Shown: positions 6,552 to 14,588 of the stretch, one piece after another
How the letters are laid out: every line of letters starts with the position of its first letter
Numbering within the stretch: the first letter of the stretch is position 1
DNA from: Promethearchaeota archaeon
Lineage (GTDB): Archaea > Asgardarchaeota > Lokiarchaeia > Sigynarchaeales > SOKP01
Direction of reading: 5' to 3'
Length of the DNA: 27,317 bases
Assembly: GCA_019894875.1 (NCBI GenBank)
Contig: JAGXNR010000035.1
Span: forward strand, 1 to 27,317
Notes under the pieces: generated by a model
What the model was told of the DNA's origin: nothing
The model's database searches: none
Seen by the model: the letters and a program-made list of their open reading frames with translations, nothing else
Made by a program: the position numbers and the translations under genes

Positions 6552-7873
6552 CTGATTTCACCTTCTATAGTGCTATTTTCAATATTCGTAAAATTTTGAA
6601 GAGTTGTTTGACTTCCTCCGTTTATTTGAAGAAAGGGATCGGCTCTTTTTAATACTACACCAACAGATTTTAAATCCTCACGGCGTTTAAATACAAATTT
6701 CTTTGACCGTAAATTAATTATCCTCTTTGCAGAAATAGGTCCAATTCCAGGAACTCGCAATAAATCATGATAAGATGCTTGATTTGGATCTACTAGGTTA
6801 TGATCTTCAAAATATTTCCTTGCTAAATGAATTTTAGGATCTCCTTGTGGTAAATATCCTTCCTCGGTAATTACTTCTTCTATATCTTTCAATTTATAAT
6901 GATATATCCGGAGTAGCCAGTCCGTTTGATATAACCGATGCTCTCTTGCAAGTGAGGCTGCTTGTTTACCTGCTAAAGGAGTGCCTTCAATTGGAATGAA
7001 AGATGAAAAATAAGCACGCCTTAAATCAATTTCTCGATACCCCCAATCAATTCTTTTAAGAAGATCATAATCAGTTTCACTTTCGGCAGCCCCTACCACA
7101 AACTGAGTTGTTTGTCCGCCATTCAGGATTGGTGCGCCGTCCCATCGAAACTTCTTATATCCATTTTCTCTTCTATCTTTAATCATTTTTTCTTGATACT
7201 CTAATTCGTTGTCTTGTTTCAAATCCCTCATTATTTTAAGGGTTTCATCGTTATGTTTAAGACGAATCTGCTTTAACCAGTGTTGACGGGTTAGAATATC
7301 ATTATTGAAGTGCTTCTGACTTGCGATCTCAGCTAAGTGGTCTTTCGTAGAAGCTTCCGTATTAACCGAGATACGATCAGATAAAGTTATTGCTTCCTTG
7401 AGTAGATATTTACTTACACCAGGTAAACATTTAAAATGCACATATCCTCGAAAATTATATTTAAACCTTAGAAGTCGTATCGCTTCTAACATTTCCTCGG
7501 TCGTTTTATCAGCGCTACCACAAACTCCTGAGGATATGAATACACCTTCTACGGTATTCATCGAATAGAGTTTCATAAAGGTACGGGCATATTCCTCTGG
7601 TGTGAAACTCATCTTCTTCTTACAGGAATGAGAGAAACAGTATTTACAATCGTAAATACATTTGTTAGTATAGAGTGTTTTAAAAAGACTCATGCATCTA
7701 CCATCAGGAGTATAACTATGGCAAATTCCAGCAGTCGCTGTGGCTCCTATCCATTTTTTCGAATCTCCAAAAAGTTTTGGGTATTTTGCAGTACGACTGG
7801 AAGCAGTACTGGCACAAATATCATATTTTGAATTTTCTCCTAAGACACGGATCTTTTCTAAAATTGACGGCAA
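6548..7873 (-). CDS. Radical SAM protein of putative DNA repair/modification (TIGR03916 type) with HhH tail
   Basis: The 441-residue protein starts LEKIRVLGENSKYDICAS, as the family does, and carries the radical SAM cluster motif NKCIYDCKYC (Cys72, Cys76, Cys79; CxxxCxxC). The C-terminal part has a helix-hairpin-helix DNA-binding motif, LLRVPGIGPISAKRIINLR, at about residues 370-388. This is the TIGR03916 architecture, known for co-occurrence with DUF4130/UDG proteins and presumed to act on DNA; the reaction is not established. The start is TTG at 7873, the first standard start after an upstream in-frame stop, and no strong Shine-Dalgarno is visible. It is translationally coupled to the DUF4130 gene through an ATAA overlap. 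Confidence 0.9.
   Translation of the reverse strand: MPSILEKIRVLGENSKYDICASTASSRTAKYPKLFGDSKKWIGATATAGICHSYTPDGRCMSLFKTLYTNKCIYDCKYCFSHSCKKKMSFTPEEYARTFMKLYSMNTVEGVFISSGVCGSADKTTEEMLEAIRLLRFKYNFRGYVHFKCLPGVSKYLLKEAITLSDRISVNTEASTKDHLAEIASQKHFNNDILTRQHWLKQIRLKHNDETLKIMRDLKQDNELEYQEKMIKDRRENGYKKFRWDGAPILNGGQTTQFVVGAAESETDYDLLKRIDWGYREIDLRRAYFSSFIPIEGTPLAGKQAASLAREHRLYQTDWLLRIYHYKLKDIEEVITEEGYLPQGDPKIHLARKYFEDHNLVDPNQASYHDLLRVPGIGPISAKRIINLRSKKFVFKRREDLKSVGVVLKRADPFLQINGGSQTTLQNFTNIENSTIEGEIR
6558..6566 (-). promoter_or_regulatory. Shine-Dalgarno supporting an ATA start of the DUF4130 gene
   Basis: The minus strand reads GAAGGTGAA, close to GGAGGTGAT, inside the last codons of the radical SAM gene. 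Six bases separate it from ATA at 6551. Confidence 0.55.
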
Positions 7874-7937
7874 TTTAACTCTAAGTAGATATTCATTTAT
7901 AATTATGTTAGTTATTAATTCTATCTCTTGATATTAG

Positions 7938-7947
7938 ATTTATAAAT
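7938..7947 (-). promoter_or_regulatory. TATA-like element upstream of the radical SAM gene
   Basis: ATTTATAAAT, palindromic, sits about 65-74 bases before the TTG start. It would place a transcription start about 40 bases ahead of the gene. The AT-rich background makes this tentative. The surrounding gap (7874-8052) shows nothing else. Confidence 0.3.
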
Positions 7948-8052
7948 CGAAAGGGGATATAGAATTTTCAAACTTTTTTATTACATTATAAAATTAAAAA
8001 AAACAAGATTCAAAAAAACTAATAGTTCAAAAATGAACTGTTAAAAATTAAG

Positions 8053-9087
8053 TTATTTAATATGAGCGTGAGCGTATTTTAGGGATTTCTCTGCATCTGC
8101 GATTATCGTATCTATAATATCTTTTACACTTTCAATTTTGTTTATAATCCCAATACTCTGACCTAAAAGGATACTACCATCTTCAATATTTCCTTGGTAG
8201 GCAAGTTCACCTTTTTTTAATTGTTCCATCATTTCATCTGCTGTCATCGCAACTTCTATTGCGATTTTTTCTTCCTTACTAGCAACAAGGTTATGGGATG
8301 CGGCATAATTATTTTTCCACAATCTAATCGGTCCAAAAAATCCAGTTACTAGAACAGTATCTTGAGCTTTAGCAGGGGGGACGATATTTTTATAATTTTC
8401 ATGAAATTCACTTTCTTTGGATGCGATGAATCTTGAACCCATTGCTACCGCACCAGCGCCCATAGCTAAAGCTGCTGCTAGTCCTCGACCAGTAGCAAAA
8501 CCCCCACATGCTATAATGGGTATTTCGGGATATTTTTCCGCAACCTGTTGAAGCAAAACTAATGTACTTACTTTTTCATATGATTGATGTCCTCCACCTT
8601 CGCTTCCAGTGACCACCATGCCATCAACTTCAGCTGCTATGCATTTATCTGCAAGCCATAATGCGGGAGCAACATGGAAGTGTTTAATTTCTGAACCGCT
8701 CTCCTTTAGCTTTTGAAAGCTTCTTGTTTTCATCATTTTAGGAGAACCGGCACTTGTGATTACATACTTGCATTGTTCCTTTATTTTAGGATTATTCATT
8801 ATAAATTGAGGTATTTTTCTACAAAGTGTAGGAGCATCTGGTTGCATTCGTGCTGTCCTAACATTGAATCCAAATGGTTTATCTGTATGTTCCACCACAT
8901 TTACCATGTTTTTTTTCATTTCCTCGATTGGACTCCCTCCAAATAAGTTAGTGTGGCTTAATACCCCTAAACCGCCAGCTTCTGAAACAGCAATGGTTAA
9001 ATCAGTTGTATAAAAAGGTCCCATCGGGGCTCCAATTATGGGATGTTTAATCCCAAACATATTTGTTATATTCGTTTCAATAACCAT
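8053..9087 (-). CDS. Nitronate monooxygenase / FabK-like FMN oxidoreductase
   Basis: This is a 344-residue TIM-barrel flavoprotein of the 2-nitropropane dioxygenase/enoyl-ACP reductase II group. The N-terminus IKHPIIGAPMGP is the first FMN-contacting strand, and VTGSEGGGH (159-167) holds the active-site His167 of nitronate monooxygenases. The phosphate-binding segment CGGFATGRGLAAALAMGAG and the following MGSRFIAS (about 194-223) are typical. In an archaeon without fatty acid synthase, oxidation of nitronates or a related FMN reaction is more likely than enoyl-ACP reduction, but the substrate is not determined. The start is ATG at 9087. A TATA box about 25 bases upstream suggests a leaderless transcript. 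It stands alone. Confidence 0.88.
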   Translation of the reverse strand: MVIETNITNMFGIKHPIIGAPMGPFYTTDLTIAVSEAGGLGVLSHTNLFGGSPIEEMKKNMVNVVEHTDKPFGFNVRTARMQPDAPTLCRKIPQFIMNNPKIKEQCKYVITSAGSPKMMKTRSFQKLKESGSEIKHFHVAPALWLADKCIAAEVDGMVVTGSEGGGHQSYEKVSTLVLLQQVAEKYPEIPIIACGGFATGRGLAAALAMGAGAVAMGSRFIASKESEFHENYKNIVPPAKAQDTVLVTGFFGPIRLWKNNYAASHNLVASKEEKIAIEVAMTADEMMEQLKKGELAYQGNIEDGSILLGQSIGIINKIESVKDIIDTIIADAEKSLKYAHAHIK

Positions 9088-9106
9088 AAAAAATCATCTT
9101 GTTTTG

Positions 9107-9120
9107 TTTTTATAAATTTT
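9107..9120 (-). promoter_or_regulatory. TATA-box promoter of the nitronate monooxygenase-like gene
   Basis: The minus strand reads AAAATTTATAAAAA, with TTTATAAA centred about 25 bases before the ATG at 9087. That is the archaeal TATA-to-start-site distance, so transcription probably begins at or near the start codon and no Shine-Dalgarno is needed; none is seen. Confidence 0.45.
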
Positions 9121-9270
9121 TTAGTATTAATGTATTAAATTTTAATATTAAAATAATATATGGGATCAAAATTCTAATTTCTTTTAGATTTTTAGGTTGA
9201 TTAAAATATTAATTATTCTCAATTAATAAACATATAATTAGGAGATAAAATTAGAAATAGCAATAGTATC

Positions 9271-11094
9271 ATGATGAATTATACAGGTGGCGAAATAATT
9301 GCCAAATATCTTATAAAAGAAGGCGTTAAGTATGTTATAGGAATTCCAGGACATGGGAATTTAGCTTTAACTGATGCATTCTACAAAAATCAAGACAAAC
9401 TTTCTTTGATTCAGCCAAAACAGGAAATGAGCGCTATTCATATGGCAATAGGATATTATAGAGTAACTAAACAACCTTTATGCGTATTCACATCGATAGG
9501 TCCTGGAGCGGTTAATACCGCTATTGGCATTGCTGATGCATTTGTAGATAGCATGCCTGTTTTAGTTTTGATAGGTGATACACATGTCCATATGAGAGGA
9601 AAAGGTGTACTTCAAGAGATTGAACGAAAACGAGATTCTGATATGTATCGAATATTAGAACCTATAAGTAAGCGTATATGGCAAGTTAGTACTATAGGAC
9701 AGTTATCTACAATAATACAAAGAGCTTTTAATCAGATGCTAACAGGCAGAAATGGTCCAGTAGTAATAGGTCTTCCCATGGATGTGCAAGCGATTGCTAA
9801 AGAAGTCGAACTTCCTGAACCAATTGAAAGAAGGGCCACTGGACGAATCCTTGGTGATCCTAAGCTCGTTCAAGAAGCTGCCAAAATTTTAAAAGAATCA
9901 AGACGACCAGTATTATTGTTAGGGGGAGGCGTAGTCTCCTCTGAGGCTTTTGGAGAAATAAAGGAATTAGCAGAAAAAATTGGAGCTGCTGTAATAGTTA
10001 CAATGATGGCAAAAGACTGTTTCCCAAATGATCACCCTCTATTTGCCTGGAGTACTGGAAGTAAAGGAACTTCAATTGGATTAAAAATGACTACTGCTGC
10101 TGATGTGATACTTTCAGTTGGTTGTCGTTTTGCTGATGAAACAGCCAGTTCATATAAAGATGGTGTGAGTTTTTCAATTCCACCTACAAAATTGATTCAA
10201 ATCGATATAGATCCTCATGAAATTGGGAAAAACTATCCTGTTACCGTAGGGATTGTAGGTGATGCAAAAGCCTGTTTAAAGCAGATTCTTGATATTTTAA
10301 CCCAGGAAGAATATTTCAAAGATTATAAGAAAACTGATTATTTTAAGGAGATACAAGAAGAAAAAGAAAAATGGGGTCAATTTATAAATAAAAATGCTGA
10401 TGAGACAAAAATTCCCGTTATGATTTCGATTGTACTTAGGGAAATAAGGAAATTTTTCGAAAGAGATGCTGTTATAGTTACTAGCTCTGGAAATGTTCAA
10501 GCTCAAATGATCCAAGAACTCGAATTTTATGAACCCAGAACCTGTATAACCGCGGGAGGATTTTCTACTATGGGGTATAGCCTTCCCGCAGCAATCGGTG
10601 CTAAATTGGGATCAATCGATATTGGTAAACCAGATCGACAAGTTGTGGCACTTGTAGGAGACGGAGACTTTATGATGACAATTTCAGAACTTTCAGTAGC
10701 TATACAATTAGATATGTCAAACATTTTCTTTATAGTACTAAATAATCATGGATGGATCGCAATTAAAGACTTACAACAATCAGCATATGGGGAAGAAAGA
10801 GGGTATGGTACATCGTTTACAACAAAAAATGGAAAGACTTATTCTCCTAATTTCGCAAAAATTGGGGAAGCATTTGGTTGTTACTCTGAAAGAATCTCTA
10901 AAATGGAAGAAATTATTCCCGCATTAGAAAGAGCAAAAAAATCAGAAAAACCATCAGTCATTGAAATATTAGTGAATCGTGAATTCCCATTTACAGGAAG
11001 TCCTGCTATGGGATGGTGGGATGTTCCTGTTCCAGAATATCTTAAAGAACGTAGAAAGAAATATGAGAATGAAATTAGAGGAGAAAAGCTCTAG
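9271..11094 (+). CDS. Thiamine diphosphate enzyme, acetolactate synthase/IolD-like
   Basis: The 607-residue protein has the three-domain order of the acetolactate synthase family: Pyr domain with catalytic Glu52 (PKQEMSAIHMA), a central domain (VLLLGGGVVSSEAFGE), and the PP domain with the ThDP/Mg motif VGDGDF (462-467) through LNNHGW (490-495). The family also contains glyoxylate carboligase, sulfoacetaldehyde acetyltransferase and the inositol-pathway hydrolase IolD. The C-terminal GWWDVPVPEYL resembles IolD, so a role outside valine/isoleucine synthesis is possible. No regulatory small subunit (IlvN) or IlvC lies nearby, but a dehydratase of the IlvD/Edd family is 1.7 kb away. The ATG at 9271 or 9274 is used; GGAGAT at 9241-9246 precedes an in-frame ATT at 9250 instead. 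It converges with the methyltransferase gene, with one base between stops. Confidence 0.85.
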   Translation: MMNYTGGEIIAKYLIKEGVKYVIGIPGHGNLALTDAFYKNQDKLSLIQPKQEMSAIHMAIGYYRVTKQPLCVFTSIGPGAVNTAIGIADAFVDSMPVLVLIGDTHVHMRGKGVLQEIERKRDSDMYRILEPISKRIWQVSTIGQLSTIIQRAFNQMLTGRNGPVVIGLPMDVQAIAKEVELPEPIERRATGRILGDPKLVQEAAKILKESRRPVLLLGGGVVSSEAFGEIKELAEKIGAAVIVTMMAKDCFPNDHPLFAWSTGSKGTSIGLKMTTAADVILSVGCRFADETASSYKDGVSFSIPPTKLIQIDIDPHEIGKNYPVTVGIVGDAKACLKQILDILTQEEYFKDYKKTDYFKEIQEEKEKWGQFINKNADETKIPVMISIVLREIRKFFERDAVIVTSSGNVQAQMIQELEFYEPRTCITAGGFSTMGYSLPAAIGAKLGSIDIGKPDRQVVALVGDGDFMMTISELSVAIQLDMSNIFFIVLNNHGWIAIKDLQQSAYGEERGYGTSFTTKNGKTYSPNFAKIGEAFGCYSERISKMEEIIPALERAKKSEKPSVIEILVNREFPFTGSPAMGWWDVPVPEYLKERRKKYENEIRGEKL

Positions 11095-11095
11095 A

Positions 11096-12637
11096 TTACT
11101 CTTTATCAGGTTTATAAATCGAAAACTGCTCATCAAGTTTTTTTTTAAGTTCAATGGGAAGTCTGAATCTCTTAGTATAGAAGTTGAAAATTATTTCATC
11201 AATTACTTTTTGCTCCCCTATAATATCGAATTTTATGTTATTTTTCCTTGCTTGGATAATTTTAGTAACTGAAGCTTCAATTTTCTCTTTTATTTCTCTA
11301 TTTGGAATAATGAACGGTAAAGCATGGATTCCTGAAATTTGGATACTATTAGTATTGTTAATAATTCCTTTTGCGAAGTAGTTATATAGGGAACTGTTCA
11401 ACAAACCCAACATATAGTGAATAGAAACAGATTTATTTTTGATTATGAATCCAATAACTTTATTAGAATCCCAATAGCATCCTTTTGGCATATATCGAGC
11501 AGCCAATCTTGAACTCACACCACTAATTACTAATCCTTCCTCTTCAAAAGGGACGTTTTTTGGAATATCATACACTTTTTTTGATATTTCACTCCAATCT
11601 AATGCTTCCATTATTGGTCTGTAATATTGGTCTCCACCTCCTCGCTTCAAATAAGGTTTCCAATGATCTGTTGCTAAATTCTTTTTACTTACGATCTTAT
11701 ATTTTTGATCCAGATCTACTATATTCCTATTACGTTTAGTAAAAATCTCCTCCAATTCTGTTCCCTCAACTGCCCCAATATATTTTTTATTATTATGTGT
11801 ATGCATCCCGATATATCCCTGTAGATATTGCTCTAATTTAGAGGATTTTTCAAATAACTCGATAACTTCCTTTTCAACGTCAATATAAAATATATTAAAT
11901 GGAAAAGAACTATACTTTTCCTGTTCTATTTCATAAACATTTCCGGGTGATTGATAATCATCCTCACTATTAACTCGAGGGATAATTCTCATCATATTGT
12001 TTTCTCTGGTCCTTTTATTCTTTTGACCAGTACATTTTGTTAGGATAATTATAACCGGACTCGTACTTACTTTTTGATTAGAAAACAGATCTTTAGGTGC
12101 CAGGAGAATTTCGTTAATTTTACAGCTATTAAAGATAAATCTCCTTAGCTTCTTATGAGTACTTAGAGTCAAAAATGAATCACTTGTTATAAAACCTAAC
12201 TTTCCTCCTTCCTTTAATCTCCAAATGCTATTTACTATGAACATTGAATAAGTTTCATGAGAATTTATCCTTCCATAGATATTTTTTAAGCTACCTTTGT
12301 TTTTTTTGATATATACGCTACTTTTATTCAAGTAGGGAGGATTTCCTAGAATAATATCATATTCATTATAAGAATCAGGATATAACGCTAGAAGTGTATC
12401 TTGCTTTTTAAAGGAAACTCCTAACTTTTCCATTTCGATTTTATAACTTTTATTAACATCGAATGTGAAAATTTGATTTTTATTAATGCCTGATTCTAAT
12501 AATTTGGTTACAAAGATTCCAGGACCCACACATGGATCCAAAATTTTCTGCTCTTCATTGATTTCCCCTAATCTCGATATGATATATTCTACGGTTTTAG
12601 GTGGTGTGAGAACTGTCCCAAAATCTTTTCTATTCAA
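11096..12637 (-). CDS. N6-adenine DNA methyltransferase, TaqI/Eco57I-like
   Basis: The 513-residue protein has the SAM-binding motif I DPCVGPGIF (34-42) and catalytic motif IV GNPPY (98-102), in the gamma-class order. The N-terminus FGTVLTPPKTVEYII is motif X. The C-terminal half (about 230-500) should hold the DNA target-recognition domain, with the common SSRLAARYMPKGCYW and MLGLLNSSLYNYF segments. It methylates adenine in DNA at an unknown site. No restriction endonuclease is adjacent, so it may be an orphan or a combined restriction-methylation protein that lost its nuclease part; no PD-ExK motif was seen. The start is TTG at 12637. It sits between the ThDP enzyme and the dehydratase, which may form an otherwise related pair, hinting at insertion. 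Confidence 0.88.
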   Translation of the reverse strand: MNRKDFGTVLTPPKTVEYIISRLGEINEEQKILDPCVGPGIFVTKLLESGINKNQIFTFDVNKSYKIEMEKLGVSFKKQDTLLALYPDSYNEYDIILGNPPYLNKSSVYIKKNKGSLKNIYGRINSHETYSMFIVNSIWRLKEGGKLGFITSDSFLTLSTHKKLRRFIFNSCKINEILLAPKDLFSNQKVSTSPVIIILTKCTGQKNKRTRENNMMRIIPRVNSEDDYQSPGNVYEIEQEKYSSFPFNIFYIDVEKEVIELFEKSSKLEQYLQGYIGMHTHNNKKYIGAVEGTELEEIFTKRNRNIVDLDQKYKIVSKKNLATDHWKPYLKRGGGDQYYRPIMEALDWSEISKKVYDIPKNVPFEEEGLVISGVSSRLAARYMPKGCYWDSNKVIGFIIKNKSVSIHYMLGLLNSSLYNYFAKGIINNTNSIQISGIHALPFIIPNREIKEKIEASVTKIIQARKNNIKFDIIGEQKVIDEIIFNFYTKRFRLPIELKKKLDEQFSIYKPDKE

Positions 12638-12757
12638 CTTTATTCTTAATCAACACTTTAAAAATAACTAATATTATTAATAATCAATATCTTTTAATAG
12701 AATCGTAATGATTTGGCAGAGTTTCTTTGAGAGAGTCATAAATTTAGACTATATTAA

Positions 12758-14425
12758 TCATTTAATTATTGCTCCTACTTTAGCAGAGCTCACGATCTTT
12801 CTATAAATATTTAAATACCCCGTAGTAATCTTAGGTTCTGGTTTTTTCCAATTTTCTAATCTCAAGTTTATTTCTTGTTCAGGGATAAGTAAATTAAGTT
12901 GGCGGTTATCAATATCTATCTCTATTAAATCACCATCATTAACAATTGCTATTGGACCACCATCAATTGCCTCAGGGCATACATGTCCTATGAATGGACC
13001 TCTTGTAGCCCCTGAATAACGACCATCTGTAATCATAGCAACAGAATCCCCTAATCCCATACCCATTAAAATAGCTGCAGGTATCGACATTTCTCTCATT
13101 CCAGGAGACCCTTTAGGTCCTTCATAACGAACGACTAATACATCACCCTTTTCTATACTTTTTAACAATATCGCTTCTTTTAAATCCTCTTCACACTCAA
13201 ATACTTTAGCTTTTCCCTTATAATATCTCATTTTTGGATTAATTGCGCTTTGTTTCACAACTGCACCCTCGGGAGCTAAAGTTCCTTTTAATACTGCAAT
13301 TGCTCCCTCCTTAGCAATTGGATCTTCTAAGTTTCGTATAATTTGGTAATCTTCAAACTTAATATTATCAAGATATTCGTTTAAACTTACACTAAGAACA
13401 GATCTAGTTGATAAATTCAATATCTTTGATAATTTTTTCATCAACACTTTCACACTACCAGCATCATGAAAATCTGAAAGGTTATATTCTGAAGAGGGTT
13501 TTAGTTTTACTAACAATGGTACTGATTTACTTATTCGGTCAAAATCAAAATGGGTCAATTTACCGCCTATTTCATGTGATAATGCGCACATATGGAGTAT
13601 CATGTTAGTAGAACCCCCAAGTGATAACGCCACCTTAATACCATTTTCAATAGAATCATGAGTGATTAAAGCAAGAGCAGTAATTGATTGGTTAACTAAG
13701 GTCAATATTGTTTTACCAGTATTTATACATAATTTCTCACGTTCTTTGCTCATAGCACTTAAAGTTGCACAATCAGGAAGAGAAAGACCCATAGCTTCAA
13801 CAATACAAGCCATAGTATTTGCAGTACCCATCATATTACATGCCCCAGGGGAACAACATGTCTCTGACTCTATCAGTAATAGTTCTTCTTTTGTTAATAA
13901 TCCCGCATTAAATTGTCCGATTGCTTCTTTAACGTCAGAAGTTACATAAGTTTTTCCTTTAAGTGGTCCCTCTTGAAAAGTTTTAGGAACCATTATTCCC
14001 CCAGTTAAAAAAATTGTGGGGATATTAATTCTAGCTGCTGCTAAAAGCATCCCAGGAATAATTTTATCACAGGTACAGATCATTACCATCCCATCAAAAT
14101 TATATGCTTTAATTGTACACTCAACTGAAGCAGTGATTATCTCTCTAGTAGGTAATACATATTTTGAGAAATTCCCAGAATTAGCTATTCCATCACAAGA
14201 AGCTATCGTATTGAATTCCATAGGCGTTCCACCAGCTTCTTCAACACCTTTTTTAACAAATTCAGCTAATTTCCGTAAGTGGATATGTCCTGGATTAATT
14301 TCATTCCATGAATTAACGATGGCGATTTTAGGATTCTTTAGATCATTTGAAGAATAACCACATCCATGATATAATGCTCTTTCATACACCTTTCTTACAT
14401 CAAATTCTTCTTGCTTTGCTGACAT
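12758..14425 (-). CDS. IlvD/Edd-family dehydratase (dihydroxy-acid dehydratase-like)
   Basis: At 555 residues this is a full-length iron-sulfur dehydratase. It has [13 protein letters not shown] (38-50), Cys77 in [17 protein letters not shown] with Cys119 and the probable carbamylated Lys121, [16 protein letters not shown] (190-205), and the C-terminal [20 protein letters not shown] with GGPIA. These fit dihydroxy-acid dehydratase of valine/isoleucine synthesis. After Cys77, however, the usual IAMGHxGMxYSLxSRELIADS is replaced by [21 protein letters not shown], which may mean a different substrate such as a sugar acid. The start is ATG at 14425, with no Shine-Dalgarno. It is divergent from the sulfatase and on the same strand as, and 120 bases upstream of, the methyltransferase gene. 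Confidence 0.88.
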   Translation of the reverse strand: MSAKQEEFDVRKVYERALYHGCGYSSNDLKNPKIAIVNSWNEINPGHIHLRKLAEFVKKGVEEAGGTPMEFNTIASCDGIANSGNFSKYVLPTREIITASVECTIKAYNFDGMVMICTCDKIIPGMLLAAARINIPTIFLTGGIMVPKTFQEGPLKGKTYVTSDVKEAIGQFNAGLLTKEELLLIESETCCSPGACNMMGTANTMACIVEAMGLSLPDCATLSAMSKEREKLCINTGKTILTLVNQSITALALITHDSIENGIKVALSLGGSTNMILHMCALSHEIGGKLTHFDFDRISKSVPLLVKLKPSSEYNLSDFHDAGSVKVLMKKLSKILNLSTRSVLSVSLNEYLDNIKFEDYQIIRNLEDPIAKEGAIAVLKGTLAPEGAVVKQSAINPKMRYYKGKAKVFECEEDLKEAILLKSIEKGDVLVVRYEGPKGSPGMREMSIPAAILMGMGLGDSVAMITDGRYSGATRGPFIGHVCPEAIDGGPIAIVNDGDLIEIDIDNRQLNLLIPEQEINLRLENWKKPEPKITTGYLNIYRKIVSSAKVGAIIK

Positions 14426-14578
14426 TGAGAAATATAAACTTAATTAATTAATGAAATTTGCCATCTTGTTCGATCTGTAAGATATAAATTAAACATTTAT
14501 ACTTTCATATATTCAAATTATCAAGTTTTAGAAATAATACAATTATGAAATAAAAACACATAATATCAAAAGTATATT

Positions 14579-14583
14579 GGAGA
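14579..14583 (+). promoter_or_regulatory. Shine-Dalgarno of the sulfatase gene
   Basis: GGAGA lies five to six bases before ATG at 14589. It includes the G of the in-frame TTG at 14577, so that TTG cannot be the start served by it. This fixes the start at 14589. Confidence 0.6.
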
Positions 14584-14588
14584 TAAAT

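Noticed and set aside
9241..9270. ATT at 9250 behind GGAGAT as a third non-standard start, for the ThDP enzyme
   Set aside because: The ATG at 9271 matches the expected family N-terminus (MNYTGGE) and the added seven residues have no conserved character. Kept only as a possibility.
11096..12637. Complete restriction-modification system
   Set aside because: Only methyltransferase motifs are seen; no nuclease gene lies beside either methyltransferase within the window.
13408..14357. Plus-strand open frames inside the dehydratase gene
   Set aside because: They are antisense shadows of the dehydratase; their translations show no known family.
14577..14588. TTG at 14577 as sulfatase start
   Set aside because: It overlaps the Shine-Dalgarno that serves ATG at 14589, and the family begins at the MKVILILFDT strand.
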